Program-made: the position numbers and the translations under genes
In this document: piece after piece, positions 11,601-23,285 of the stretch
How the letters are laid out: each line of letters opens with the position of its first letter
How positions within the stretch are numbered: the first letter of the stretch is position 1
Assembly: GCA_015179025.1 (NCBI GenBank)
Contig: WHUX01000088.1
Coordinates: 62,001-126,000 of the forward strand
Length of the DNA: 64,000 nt
Reading direction: 5' to 3'
Source: Terfezia claveryi
Lineage: Eukaryota; Ascomycota; Pezizomycetes; Pezizales; Pezizaceae
The notes under the pieces: model-generated
Database searches by the model: none
What the model saw: only the letters and a program-made list of their open reading frames with translations
What the model was told of the DNA's origin: nothing

Positions 11601-12933
11601 GATACATTGATAACCGTTGCAGTGAGATACTAATTTTGGAAGTAGGTATAGGAAGCTCCTAGCGGCACAAGAAGCACAGCGACAGGAGGCTCGTCTTTTA
11701 CGTCGTACGAAACAAAAGGCCGGAAAACGCCAGCATAGAGGAAGGCTCCAAGGAGATAAGATTAGAGTCGTTTCGGTAGCTACTATCTCAGGGAGTATTT
11801 TGTCTGTCAGCACCGCACCTTTGTTTGTGGAAAGCAGTCGAAGTGAAAGTGAACATGCTGGGAAAGGGGATTCCGAGTTCGACGGCGGAGATGAGGCAGA
11901 TACTGCATATACCGGGGATGGTGCTACACATTCAGAGTCCATTATTGGTGAGACTGGTGACGAGAGTGAGGACTGGGAGTCGCGGAGTGCTAGGAGTGCG
12001 TGGAGCTTGTGAGTTGAATATTCCTTCTTTCAACTCTCTGATACTTGACCTCATGTTCCTCTGGGATTATTATTACATTTCCACCTCATTTCCACCTGTT
12101 ACTCCCACCTGACAGAAGTAGTATTCATTACTAACATGATGTCCTTCAGTCCTGATTGCGGCAGCTTCAAACAATCCCACATTTCCCCCCATGCCGCCCC
12201 TGCCACACCACCCCGCGACATATACTCCACCATCTCCTCCGTTGGCTCTTTCTGTTCCAACTACTTCGCTGGACCTATTGCCCGTCGCCCCAGTGCCATC
12301 TACAACACCGTCACCAAGCCCTGTTTATCCGCAACACTAGCCCCGAACGGAGGGACCAGTTTCCCTGCAGGTAGGGACGGCGAAGGACATGGATATTTAG
12401 TCCAAGAACTCCGCTCGGCATTACGCAACGGTGTGAATGCCTGTGACAGCTGGGGTAATAACGACAAGAGCATCTACCCAGAGGGACTTCCAGAGGGGAG
12501 TATGTCCTCCAGAGCCACCTCTTACGGTTCATACCTAGCATCTACCGCCGGCGGCGCCAAGGGGTGTTTTGAGACAAATATTAGGGATTTTGGCGCTACG
12601 TCGACTTCGTCTCCACTCCTCCCTCCGGTTAGTTCCAGGAAGGCCTCTAGACAGCCGTTTAGCGTGATAGAGGTAGATACGTCTATTGAGACGTATATGC
12701 ACCAAAAGCCGCCTTCCGTGTACAGGTCTACACCTGAGAGCTTAAAGTTTCATTTGGAAAATATGAAGCAGGCGGAGGTTAGGGCGAAGGTTAAGAAGGA
12801 GTGTAAGGCGGGGAGGGGGAAGTTGGAGGGATTCTATCCTGGGGTAATTGATGGGAAAAAACAGGCTCTAGTGAAGGATTTTGATGGGGAGCAGGATAGT
12901 GATGTGGAGGAGGTTCTGGAGTGTGACGATTAG
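8620..12933 (+). CDS. Three-exon gene, 1368-residue low-complexity protein of unknown function
   Basis: Exons 8620-11579, 11646-12008 and 12150-12933. Intron 1 (66 nt) has TACTAAT before its TAG acceptor. Intron 2 (141 nt) runs from GTGAGT to TACTAAC...TTCAG. Both joins keep the frame and read through stops at the exon ends, which supports one gene. The product is rich in Ser, Arg and Pro, with many basophilic kinase-type sites (RRVSFA, RRSSI, RRRSS). A repeat near residues 288-330 has RRVSFAT twice and LSLATD once. Near residue 830 lies the only hydrophobic stretch, TTVQVIGVYFCYCFM, followed by the basic RKKKRVKK, so a single membrane anchor is possible. The C-terminus ends in acidic residues. 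I do not recognise the family. Start: first in-frame ATG of the long frame. Confidence 0.75.
11580..11645 (+). other. Intron 1 of the 8.6-12.9 kb gene
   Basis: GTAATC donor, TACTAAT branch-like site, TAG acceptor. Splicing removes a TAA stop at 11581 and keeps the frame. Confidence 0.7.
12009..12149 (+). other. Intron 2 of the 8.6-12.9 kb gene
   Basis: GTGAGT donor, TTACTAACATG branch region and TTCAG acceptor. Without splicing a TGA at 12010 would end the protein. The downstream 265-codon frame is in phase. Confidence 0.75.
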
Positions 12934-14245
12934 CCGGGAATTCCAGACGCGGAGACAGGTTTTATCTGTAGTTCTTTTTGAACATTGTGTGACGGTTTGA
13001 AGGGAGAAAATATTCTAATATTTTCGAGAACATTTAGTTTGCACGGAAGGATTTAGTCCAGATCTCGGTGGGAAAAATCTAGGGGAACTTTTGTGATAGT
13101 TTTGTAACATTTTCTTTGCTGCTGGAAGAGGAAGATTTTATTTCGCTTTTTGATTCTTGATTGGCGAATATCTCAAGATGTGTTTATTCGATCATAGGTT
13201 GGTTTGCAGTTAAGGGTCTGGCTTGCTGAATGGAAAAAAATAAACTTGGCTGTAACATATGCGAAGCAGATGCCGTTGAACGACAGTCTGGGCAGACCAG
13301 TTGATTTACAGTCTATGGCAATTTGAGAACTGCCGTTTGTAGTCCACTTTGCTAGTCCTAAACCCTCTCCTGCACAACCAAAGATCCATCACAATGTGAC
13401 CTCGGAAGAGCCCTCTCCCTACAATTAGGCATAAGAACCCTAACTGCGGGTAACCCCCACCCCATAGGTGTCCGTCCTGCCTTACGCCCTCCTCTTTTTC
13501 CACCCCAAAATCTCCACCGAAAGTGGCATAACCACCAACTCAGGGTAAGTACTTTGGTACTGCTCACGTGGTGTTGGATATTATACCTGACCCAGCAAAA
13601 CTAGATCTCGAGATGTATCTCAAGGAAAGCGTCGACATCCCGTATCCTGCTGCTTGCCAAAAAAATCCCATTTAGTTGCTCAATTTGAATTCCCAATATC
13701 GGTATACAATCCATTCGCCAATTTCAAGCTGAGATATTCTTTTAGATACAAAACTATCATATCCATAATTTTCCGTATACTAACTAATCATTTGTCGCTA
13801 ACTACTCTGGAAATTTCCCCATGCAGAATCAAGCTCCATGGCTGCGGAGCTGCTGTCTAGTGAATGCTACCTTATATCTCCCCTATCAATTTCAGCCACA
13901 AGTCCAGTCCTGACGCCGGCTGTGGTTCAAAGATACAGTGCCTATCAGAATTTATGATAGCATTCCAAGCCCCCGGCAGCTGCTATTCCAGACACTCCCA
14001 GCCACTTAAGTACATAAGCCCACGTTGTCCAACACGCACCATTCCTCATAAGCGGTGTTATAACCCAAATTGGCGTCCTCTGTCGAGGGACAACAAGACT
14101 GTAACTTATGAAGGCAATAAATATAACGGACAACAAGGGTGCTGGTTATTGCCTTTGAAATTTTTAACAGGACTTTTTTGCCGTATTCCGAACATAAATA
14201 TTATGTCGGGACCTAGACGTTTACTTTTTTTCCTGGTCCTGCACT
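12934..14245. other. No gene recognised
   Basis: It begins as the 3' flank of the large gene. A GGACAACAAG 10-mer occurs twice about 40 bp apart (near 14089 and 14129). Short frames have no family features. Confidence 0.5.
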
Positions 14246-14362
14246 AGAAAACTTGTTGATGAACTACCTGAAGAGTTGGAACTGCGGTTGTTAGATACTG
14301 GTAATGATTTGGATCATACCAGGCCTTGGACTTCACCACGGGCTGTTATCAAAAAGTTATGA
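14246..14362 (+). pseudogene. Orphan exon-like reading frame
   Basis: The plus strand reads as a compact, non-repetitive 38-residue peptide (RKLVDELPEELELRLLDTG...) ending in TGA. It is preceded by CACTAG, a possible acceptor. It looks like the last exon of a lost gene or an element fragment; family unknown. Confidence 0.25.
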
Positions 14363-15229
14363 GGCCACACAAATATATGTATAGCAATTGTGGGAAAGAT
14401 ACCAAAGTGCTCCTTTGCGTGCTTTGATAAAATCCAAAGGGGAATCTAGATGCAAGAAACAAGTATCTATATGTTAGGTAACTAAATTAATTGGGGGTAT
14501 AAATAAAAACGAGGTCAACTACAAATGTCGATAGCGCTCAACCTCAAGAAAAAAAAAAAAAAGAGATACATCCGAATCGGGACTGCGCTAAACGAAATTG
14601 CGACCACTTGTATAGCTTCCGCCTACAAAAGGGAACCTTTTGGCAAAGTAGAAACTTCAAGCGATGATTGCCATTTTCGTTTTGGGTGGGAGGTGGGATT
14701 CTTTCTCTCATGTCATGAATTAATTGTTCTACGGAGTTCTAGTGATTCTATTTATGCAATCATAATTCAATAATCCAATAAGCCAATAACTGATCTCCTA
14801 CCATTCCTGATGACCGCCTAGGAGGGTTATATAGTGTTAAAAAAGTTTGCAGATGTATAACAAAAGCGTTAGAAGAGGTCAGTTGCTAGCCTTTTTCTAT
14901 GGCTCCGATAGAACAAAACACTGACCTCTATGTCAATTTAATGTGGGAGTGCAGATCGTTACATTTAGGTAATTCGCCAATGAAGCTCTTCTTGCACATT
15001 ACGTCAACCCTCACAATCACAGAAGCGCATGGTTGATATTCTACTATCCAAAAATATATGTATATATCATAGGCAGATTATATCTTGCATGTAGGGCGTG
15101 GTACCAGGTAGTACATTCAAATTCTGATGTTCACAAGAATCAAAGGAAAAAGCACACTCCTCTTCAACAGACAGTGAAAAAAAAAAGCCACAGAACGTCA
15201 AGTAAAAACTACAATGATCTCATCCGTCG
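14363..15229. other. No gene recognised; poly-A tract
   Basis: An A-run at about 14550-14562 has no LINE tail beside it. Nothing else stands out. Confidence 0.5.
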
Positions 15230-15740
15230 GGTCCAAGTCAAGTACTCTTAATCGCAGTGCTGAAAATCCACATTGTGTAGAATGTGCAATATATATGGAC
15301 TTGGGTGGCTGTGACCTTGAATATTTACTCGCAGATCTAACCACGAGGTATTGCTATCAGCTTCCACACTTAAAACAGGAAAGCAACAGTGAAACGTACG
15401 CAAGGGCCGTGGCCTGAAGTGCAATTTGGGCAGTTCGGGTTCATTTTGCTTGGAGTTGGGGATTCCGAACTGGAGGTTTGTAGAGTGTGGATGGATAGAT
15501 ATTTCGATAGGTAGAGGAGGGAGTTTTTGGTCGTTGATAATGGGGAGGAGAGAGCAGATGTGTACTGTTTATATACTCATCGAAGGCCACTACAGCTGGC
15601 GCAAGTTGATCGATACGGAGCTCACCAAAGAGAGAGAGCGGGGTACCTACAGTATGCCAGGATTTTGAATGCGTTAGAGGTCGTGCCACCTGTTGCTATC
15701 ACCGGACTTGTGTTCCATATAGTTTAGGGCACTGAAAGGT
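15230..15740 (+). repeat. Degenerate duplicated segment, copy 1
   Basis: Shares GTCCAAGTCAAG, GGTGGCTGTG, CGCAGATCTAACCAC, CAAGGGCCGTG and TTGGGCAG with 17010-17470, in the same order and strand. The plus strand reads YARAV...AIWAV.VHF, parallel to YTRAVTLSATWAAWVHF in copy 2, so both may descend from a coding sequence. Family not recognised. Confidence 0.5.
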
Positions 15741-16800
15741 AATCCATGGTACCCTGGACAAGAAGTCCTGTATTTATTCTTAGTACATACGCACTTGCAC
15801 ACTACATATGTAGTTTAATTCATAACCCTCCGATGCTACCCCCACCCATGCAGGTGGGGTTCGACAAAGACATATACCGTAGAACCTCCACTGTGAAGCT
15901 AGTCATGAGACCTCTTGAAACCACATGGCCGTGGTGAGATCTACATATGTCCAGGTTTAGGCTAAAATCCCAGATATATCATTAATTACACTACTCAAGC
16001 CGAGGCCTGGGATGCAGACCGATATATAGCTTAAGAGTGGGAAGTGATTCCTTGCGGTTAGTTACATTTCAAGAATTTTGAAAATTACATGGTTTTTTTC
16101 AGCATCAAATCACCCTCTTTTCTTAGGTACGTATTCAAACAAAAGAAAAGTAACCACGAAGTTGTCAGTCAACTTCCAAGGAAAACAATATAACTAGGTA
16201 CGTTGATAATTTGTTGTTGTAGGTAACTTTGAAGCGCTTCTTCTGATCGCGATTCGCATGCTAGTTGGACAGATCGCTGGAATTCGTACGGCTAAGATCG
16301 ACGGATTTTACGATTCGCTAAAGTGCTCTATAGAGTCTATACCTTGCAGGATATTCGATGCTTCGTTTTCCTGTAGCTCTTAACATTATTGATACCGGTA
16401 TCGCTGGTGTTGCAATTGGGAAAATCCTTGCTATGTATAGCCCTGGATTCCTATAGCAAGAGCTGAACTGTACTAGACCACCGGAGTAACCACCCTGCCT
16501 GCGTAGGTAGATATACCCGCGTAGCGTCCTCAAAAACCGACCTCTGAATGCGGCAGTGTGGATATTTACATCTAGATGATCCACGGCCTGGCCCAGTCGA
16601 AAGAACCTCCAGTTGCGATTTACAAATGAGGAGTATATACGCAAAATAGCATACGTTTCCGAGAAAATTTGTGCATATATGGTAATATTGTTAACTAACC
16701 AATATAGATCACTCTAAGCATCAATGCAAGATCATACAATTATGACGTGGTCATCGGAGTAATACAGTAAATTCTGACTTTGATATATAAATCAAAAACA
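15741..16800. other. No gene recognised
   Basis: Short frames only, on both strands; the 108-codon minus-strand frame at 16318-16644 shows no motif. Confidence 0.5.
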
Positions 16801-16895
16801 ACAAGCTGCTTACAAAACTGCTGCTCGCAAAACCGCTGCTCATCAAACTACTGATCTCCAAACCACTGCTCATCAAACGACAACAAAACTGAAGA
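16801..16895. repeat. Imperfect tandem repeat, period about 20 bp
   Basis: Units of the type AAAACTGCTGCTCGC / AAACCACTGCTCATC repeat about four times and then grade into an A/C-rich tract. Confidence 0.65.
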
Positions 16896-17009
16896 AAAGT
16901 AAAAACATACAAAACCTCCAGCAAAATCATAAACTAAAGAATAAGTAAAAATATTCAAAATCTCCAACAAAATCAAAACCCGAATGACTCCATGAGATCC
17001 GCGCCCAAG

Positions 17010-17470
17010 TCCAAGTCAAGGCCTCCCTATCACATTGAGAAAACACTCATTGCCGGAAGATGGTTAGACAGGCTTGGGGTGGCTGTGTTCTTGAATATCT
17101 AGTCGCAGATCTAACCACCAAAAAAAAAGTCAGTATCAACTTAGTGAATAGGAGAGTAATGAGAGAACGTACACAAGGGCCGTGACCTTGAGTGCAACTT
17201 GGGCAGCTTGGGTTCATTTTTGTTGGAGGAAAGGACCTGAACCTGAGGTTGGCTATGTGTGGATGGAGAGGTATTTCGAATTCAATGGCTTGGTTAAGGT
17301 AGGAGTTTCTGGTCTTTGCTGGGTTAGGAGGGAAGGCGGGTGTGTGCTTTTTAAATACTGTCCAACCATGGTAGTTAGAGCTATCTTATCAAGGAAGAGC
17401 TCTCCTGTGAGTCAAGTGGGATTGTGTGAAGGCTTGCTGTGGGGTAGTAGGTCTAATTGGTAATTGGAGG
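17010..17470 (+). repeat. Degenerate duplicated segment, copy 2
   Basis: Second copy of the segment at 15230-15740. Here the frame from 17182 stays open for 93 codons (SATWAAWVHFCWRKGPEPEVG). The start codon of that frame is not convincing, so I treat it as a decayed coding fragment of unknown family. A weaker third piece with TCGCAGATCTAA lies near 17748. Confidence 0.5.
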
Positions 17471-18899
17471 GTCACTGAAATCATGACGTTCGATATTCAC
17501 ATCGCGATACTGTCCCATTGGCTGCACACACAAGTCTGAGACTTTTGGTCTTCCATCAAAACAAATACTTTGCTCGCATCTAGATGCCTACTTCCTTACA
17601 TTTGCTTACAGAACATTTAAACATTCTAGATATAATTACAGGTGCTAATCGCTTCGCCAAACAAGGATTAAACGCAGACTTAAGCACACCGACGTCCCTG
17701 TCCCGTTCATCCATAATCAAATACTCCTTATCATTGTCAGTAAAAGGTCGCAGATCTAATTTTCAAAATCGCTATCAATCACCACACCTGAACAGGAAGC
17801 ACACTAATTTGGAGGTGGATTTTGATGGCTGTGTGCTGTCTAAACCACACTAACATCCATTGCTATATCTTGGAAGCAATTCAATCGGATTGCGTAAAGT
17901 CTCACAATCCCATAAAGGAAAGCAGCAACTTGGAGATCTTACTGCTTTTGGAAACAGAAATGGGGCGTTATGACGAGCTATGGTTCGTATCTACCTACCA
18001 TCCCATCTTTGCTTCTTCTTACTACAACTATTTGCTGCTCTCCAAATAACCACCCCCATTCCCGTTAAAACACCACGTGCCCGAAAACCATCATCCTGAG
18101 ACAGCTTGCCCTGCAGTAGGTCTGCTGATTTCATTAACACCTTGTCTATAACTCCGTTAGCTAATTTCTGAATATTGGAAGAGGGGATTGCCGGAATCCC
18201 TACCGTTTTAATGGTAACCCAACCGAGCACTCTAAACCTTCATATGTGCCAGCGCCGCGAGACGGCATGGTATATCTGAGCCATGTGTAGTTTAGATTTT
18301 TGACTGCTTCCGATTTGGTATAGTCGAGAAGTATACTTGGTTTTTCATCCTCCTCAATATGGTGTATGCTCAGCAAGACGCTCGATAGTTAGTTAGGCAT
18401 CAATACAAATCGGCATCATGGCTTCAGAGATTTTTATTATGGTATTCGCAGTGAAGTGGTATTTGGTATTGCTGTCATCGAGAGATAAGTATCGTCATGA
18501 TGGCACGAGACTAGTCATGACGCCCCATTTCAGCCTCCAAGCAGCAAGCTGGTGAGTCTTTTAGCATGTCCGCCTGAAATTGCTCTCCTTATTCGTCGAG
18601 TGCGGGGGGAATGGCGGTCTAAGATCCATGACTCACTTGACGCTATATGACGCTATGATCGGCATGCAATCTAACTGAAGGGCTTGCTGATACGCGCTCG
18701 GAACCAGACTAGATGAATGGTTGGATTGCATATATCAATCTCAGTACACAGTCACAATGAGGCCTCTTAGCTAATAAGACATCGAATTCGACACTGGATA
18801 AGAGTATAATGCGAAGGTTATTGCACAATGATATATCGATAAGTACGCAAGTCTATACGTATATTAAGGAAGTAGTAGTCTTGAAGAGGGGGAAGTAGA
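17471..18899. other. No gene recognised
   Basis: A minus-strand 79-codon frame at 17991-18230 has protein-like composition but no motif that I know. A short-element end (GAACCAGACTAG) lies at 18701-18712. Confidence 0.5.
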
Positions 18900-18921
18900 T
18901 AGTCTGGTTGCAACCAGACTA
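18900..18921. repeat. 22-bp perfect palindrome, minimal short element
   Basis: TAGTCTGGTTG is followed at once by its exact reverse complement. Both ends carry TA. This is the shortest fully symmetric member of the family seen at 39268, 61761 and elsewhere. Confidence 0.85.
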
Positions 18922-19292
18922 TGAAAGTACTTAGTTTCCTTATTGCTTACCTACCGTAGCAGCTTGGCAAACTTTCGCTGAAGGGACTTCGTATTCTGAG
19001 ACAGCACACTGACCTCTTAGTGACTGCCCATTGTCAAACGTACTAGTAAGCCTCACCTTGAAATATTTTGGTGCCAACCAATATATGGTTATCAATCATG
19101 AGATCACACTGCAGGCTTGAATTACAATGACGGGATATTCCGCTAATTTGTAGGCATCAGTGCTTAGAACTTGATTGGCTAAAACCTCCGTTGGGGAACA
19201 GGCTTGCAGATACAATAAGAATTGGCATTACTATCACATGTACGCTGCAAAAGTAAAATTACCTTGTAACAATAATACGAGACAAAAATATA

Positions 19293-19363
19293 AGGTCGAA
19301 CTGGGAGTCGAACCCAGGTCACAAGAATCAGAATCTTATGTGCTACCGTTACACCATTCAACC
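19293..19363 (-). tRNA. tRNA-Gln (anticodon CTG)
   Basis: The minus strand folds as a cloverleaf. Acceptor GGTTGAA pairs with TTCGACC (one wobble). The D arm is GTGTAACGGTAGCAC. The anticodon stem TAAGA/TCTTG holds the loop TTCTGAT with anticodon CTG. The T arm is CTGGG-TTCGACT-CCCAG. No intron. It reads CAG codons for glutamine. Confidence 0.88.
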
Positions 19364-20410
19364 GATGTCTCTTGATATATACATATTGGCCATGACTCAT
19401 GTATATTACTCTACCTTGAGAACAACTCAGAAATTCAGAATACCTACTCCGTACTGTACTCGTTGAATCAAACTCGGAGAATTCCCGCCATGGCTGTAAA
19501 CCTGGATTAAAATCTCCAGTCTGTGACTAGTATAGGACATTCATAAAACCGAAATACATCGGAATAAAAGTCTCCACATGAAGAAGACTGAAATGAAAGT
19601 TATATATTGTTAGCCTTCGTCGGCCTCTCCTGGGCATAAGAAACGCTGCTGCAACAAACAGACCCTGAGCTTGTTTATTGAACTCAGCTAGGGGAACCGG
19701 TCACAGGCTCACAAAGATAGTAGTAGCAAGTCTGAATTGCTCGAGCTCAGGACTGTTGAAAATTCTATCTAGAAAATTTGGGTAGTTGTTTCAAAGCTGA
19801 TATGGTTTTTTTAAAGCTTGTCCCTGGGAGTTTACGGTATGCCGAGCGTCTTTATGAGATAAGAGTGGCGAGAACAATCGACGACTCGGCCTCTCCTATT
19901 CTACTTAGAAATTCTACTCCACCGCATGATATTTTCACGGTATTCAGGAATTGCCACAACCATCGTCCCTATAACTTCAGCAAATCATTTGTGAATTCTG
20001 ATACTTGTTCCGGCCTGTACGTTCGAAGTGCTCTTGTCATTATTCTTGGCAACCACTAAGCTCAAAGATGGGCTGGAATTTCTCACACTGCCTCCACAGT
20101 ATCCTATCAGTTGGCTTTCGTCAGTGCTACTGTTGACCTCCCCATAGATCGGGATAGCTTGCTGTGCCAGAAGCTATGGTAACTTCAATCACGCTCAAAT
20201 GACTTCATTATTTACACATACAATATATTAGTACGGTACATAATACGATCCCATCGCCGGCATTGTGGATCGTCAATACAGATATATACACTAATTTGTT
20301 CGCAGGTTTCTCTGAAATTTCCTGATCGATTCCAGAAATCTCTATATACGCATGAAGAAATCGCTCTTCTTAGGAGAAAGAGATATATTCGAATATCTAA
20401 TAAGAGAAAA
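19364..20410. other. No gene recognised
   Basis: Only short frames; the 93-codon frame at 19778-20059 lacks motifs. The tail may belong to the 5' part of the LTR-like repeat that follows. Confidence 0.5.
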
Positions 20411-20564
20411 GCTGCGTGCTTGATAATACTAAAAAATATGAAAGTAAGGAAAGCCGTCCGTCTTAAATAACCCGCTGATGACGATACCCAAACAGAGAAA
20501 TCCTTAAGCGCCCAAATCTCGCGGTCAGCTTATCCTGCGTTGTCCTATTACCCTTGTTCCAACA
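20411..20564 (+). repeat. LTR-like repeat, copy 1 (3' part)
   Basis: Matches 24323-24498 over most of its length, with indels: GCTTGATAAT, AAAGTAAGGAAAGCCGTCCG, CCGCTGATGAC and finally TTACCCTTGTTCCAACA. The shared block ends sharply at CCAACA in both, as an LTR end would. Confidence 0.55.
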
Positions 20565-20879
20565 ACGCACAGAGTGCCACGGACGGAGTTTCGGGAATGC
20601 GGTGTCTAGATAATACCATATGGTTCAACTTTTGGTCTTGTTCAGGCCCATATGTACAGAAAGGAAATTTTCGATACAAGCACACACGATTTGACCCGCC
20701 AATTTCACTCGATTGCCTTGAATCCAGCTAATAGTTCCTCTTCTACGACAAACCGACTGCACTGCGTGATCATTGGTTACAATCATACGATCGTTCAGCA
20801 AATCAGGATGATATCAAGTTGCGTGGTTGTTAGGGAAGACAGAAACCTGTCGACGGCTTTTTGGCGCTGCGCACCAACA

Positions 20880-20897
20880 TAGTCTGGCACCAGACTA
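20880..20897. repeat. 18-bp near-palindromic short element
   Basis: TAGTCTGG-CA-CCAGACTA: 8-bp inverted ends, each starting with TA, around a 2-bp centre. Confidence 0.7.
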
Positions 20898-21376
20898 CAC
20901 TTTCCCCTTTCCGGTTTGGGAATCTTGCATTATGCGATGCCTATGCACTGCATGCATGTTGCATAATTCAGGCCAAAACGGGTTGCAATGGCAACGCAGC
21001 CATGTAGTAATAAGTTTTACCTTCTCTGTTTGCCTGTACCGTGTGGCACGAGAACAGTACCGTGTATATACCTAAATGGCTTATTATAGGTCCATAAAAT
21101 AGTATGCTAAGGCTGCTGCATTGGTGATGTATAATAGAACAAAATAGGGTGCCCACAAGGAAGGTACTGTAGTTAACGGTCATATCCAAAAGTTGAGTTT
21201 TGGGCATGGTCATAGATACATACCTAGGTTTTCAGAGCCAACCTGGCCATGGCCATGGCACTTTGAAAGGTATATAACTGAGTTAAATGGCGCAACTACC
21301 ACAAACATTACTTCCACTAGACTCGGGCAGCTCTAGATGTTAAAGAAAAAATCCAAGGCAAATACAATAACCAAAC
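20898..21376. other. No gene; presumed promoter of the next frame
   Basis: No feature seen except an A-rich leader just before the ATG at 21377. Confidence 0.4.
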
Positions 21377-21676
21377 ATGTCAGCACTTAGCATCAAATTG
21401 AGCCGCCAGCTCCGGAACTTCACAAACGGCAATAAAATAATCACCAATGATAAAGATAAGGAGGGATATACCTGGCACTTCGGGAGTCTAAAGTATAATT
21501 TGTCTCAGGGTGTGGAGAATCGTGTTGTTAATGCCATTGTAACGAAATGGGAGCAGGAAGGCATTAAAGACATCGGGAATTTTCAAAGTAGATTGGGGAT
21601 GAGGCCTGAGGCGGTTGTTACAATGGTTCAGGGCCTGGTGAATACAGATCTTCAAGGTTTTTTTGGGGTTGCATGA
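21377..21676 (+). CDS. Small hypothetical protein, 99 residues
   Basis: An ATG in the good fungal context AACCAAACATG opens 99 codons to a TGA. The composition is that of a soluble globular protein, with no signal peptide and no membrane segment. A basic N-terminus (LSRQLRNF) is followed by mixed residues such as YTWHFGSL and VVNAIVTKWEQEG. I do not recognise a family. No neighbour lies within 500 bp. It may be a young or orphan gene, or a chance frame. Confidence 0.4.
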   Translation: MSALSIKLSRQLRNFTNGNKIITNDKDKEGYTWHFGSLKYNLSQGVENRVVNAIVTKWEQEGIKDIGNFQSRLGMRPEAVVTMVQGLVNTDLQGFFGVA

Positions 21677-22180
21677 TGGAGGAGGGGAGTAGGGTAGGAG
21701 GTTGTTGAAAAGTTTTTGTCCTATCGCAAGCCAACTAATACCAGCAAATATCATTAATCATAACTCAGATTCACTAGTAGGGATTGACATTATTGTAGGG
21801 GCCTGTAAGAATACTAAAGAGTCAGATTAGGTGGAGATTGTTGAGTAGGGATCGATTTCTACAAATTAGGGGTACATATAGAAATAGGTATGCAGCGAGA
21901 GGAATCGCTATATGATTGGTATAAAATACATTGTCATTGAAACCCGTTTTGGAGCTGAATTATGCCAAGCAGCATGCGGTGCATACGAATTGCATATGCA
22001 AGAATCCCAACCGGAAAGGGGAAAAGACTTTTGGTGTGAGCCTCTGTATGGACGTACATCTAAAGGACATATGTGTGGAGCACGCCATATATTGTTGTGC
22101 GCTTTGTTTTGTGGTATACTAGACTAGGTATGGGCGGAATGACATGTGACATGTACGGCATTCTTGACAAGGTCGACACT
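21677..22180. other. No gene recognised
   Basis: Two overlapping short frames near 21912-22127 have no motif. Confidence 0.45.
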
Positions 22181-22655
22181 ACAATCCGATAGGCAGGCAC
22201 GTTAGTCCTGGTGTGTCGACGCGGGGAGGAGATCGGCAGGAGGTGGGGCAGTTGGAGGAGATGGACGAGCGGTGGAGGTAGTTAAAGAAGGTGAAGCATG
22301 GAGGTGATGAGTACACCGTAGATCTGGTCGAGACGTTCTGCTCGAACCTAGATCTCGTATGAGCGGGGGCGGGGTGGTAGAGGTTTCTTTTGTGCTCAGG
22401 GAAGGGCTGGGAGGAGTGTGGCGGCGGAAGACCTTTTTACGACGGGGTGAAGGCCGGATAGCGGGCATGGTGGAGGAGGAGAGGTATTTCCGCTTTTCTT
22501 TAACTCCGGAGGTAGGGTGCTTATGCAGCCCGTTGTTCTGTGGGTGCTCCGAGTTTTCTAAGATGAGAGAACGAGACCGTCTCATAGCCTTAGGCTCCAC
22601 AGACGTATAGATTCCAAAAAAAAAAAAAAAGGAAAAAAAAAACAATCCGATTGGC
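22181..22655 (+). mobile_element. LINE-B 3' copy with 14-bp target-site duplication
   Basis: The element is 22195-22641. It is flanked by ACAATCCGATAGGC (22181-22194) and ACAATCCGATTGGC (22642-22655), 13 of 14 identical. It ends in the LINE-B tail (TCATAGCCTTAGGCTCCA, GACGTATAGATTCC) and an A-rich run. It is 5'-truncated; only ORF2 C-terminal remnants and the 3' UTR remain. The 147-codon frame on the other strand is antisense to it. Confidence 0.88.
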
Positions 22656-22694
22656 CATACCTACTGGCATGGAAGCATGGATAGGGAGCATTCT

Positions 22695-23160
22695 TTTTCT
22701 TAATTATAAATACTCATTACTCCTATGCGGTCCCAGTAAGGGGACCATGAGGAGACACCCGAAACCCGGGTGGATTCAGGACGAGAGAAGTTAATCCGCC
22801 AGGCCCAGCATCTAATACCGCAATATAATAAAACTCAAGAGCCGAAAGGCGAAAGCGGGTGCATAAGACAATCACATGGACAAGCTCAGAGGCCGAGTGG
22901 CCCGACAATAAATAGCTCCAGAGGCCTCGATACTGAGCGAGAAGACGCAAACAGATAGTACGCCACAAGATAAGACTAACTCAAGGGCCCGCTGGCTGAC
23001 AACACGAGAGTAGGTGAACTGAAGAATACCTACCGAGCTCAAGTGACGCGGAGGCCTAGAGCCCGCTGGCTGACAACACGAAAACTGAAAAATAACAATG
23101 ACGAACAAGAGACGCGAAGTTCACATACTGTCATTAACCTGCTAAATCCCTGAAGACCCC
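22695..23160 (-). mobile_element. LINE-A 3' UTR copy
   Basis: TACTCATTACTCCTATGCGG, GGGACCATGAGGAG, CCCGGGTGGATTCAGGACG and TTAATCCGCCAGGCCCAGC match the LINE-A tail in reverse complement. CTGACAACACGA and GACGCGGAGGCCTAGA parallel the duplicated 3' UTR unit at 61.9-62.2 kb. Confidence 0.75.
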
Positions 23161-23285
23161 AAGTGGACAGCTGGACCGCCTGGACCGCATGGTCTGGACT
23201 GGGCCGACTGGTCTGACTGGGCCGACTGGTCTTGACTGGACGGACTGAATGGACGGGACGGACTCTATGGAATGGGCGACCCCGC
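23161..23285. repeat. Degenerate GACTGG-rich minisatellite
   Basis: CTGGACTGGGCCGACTGGTCTGACTGGGCC-type units of about 10-19 bp repeat imperfectly at the edge of the LINE-A tail. Confidence 0.6.

Noticed and set aside
18200..18260. Possible heterokaryon-incompatibility or other gene on the minus strand at 18.0-18.2 kb
   Set aside because: The 79-codon frame is smooth, but I could not tie it to any family or splice site.
22202..22645. 147-codon minus-strand frame, Pro/Ser/Arg-rich
   Set aside because: It is antisense to the LINE-B tail and covers its poly-A (poly-Phe/Lys start), so it is not a gene.
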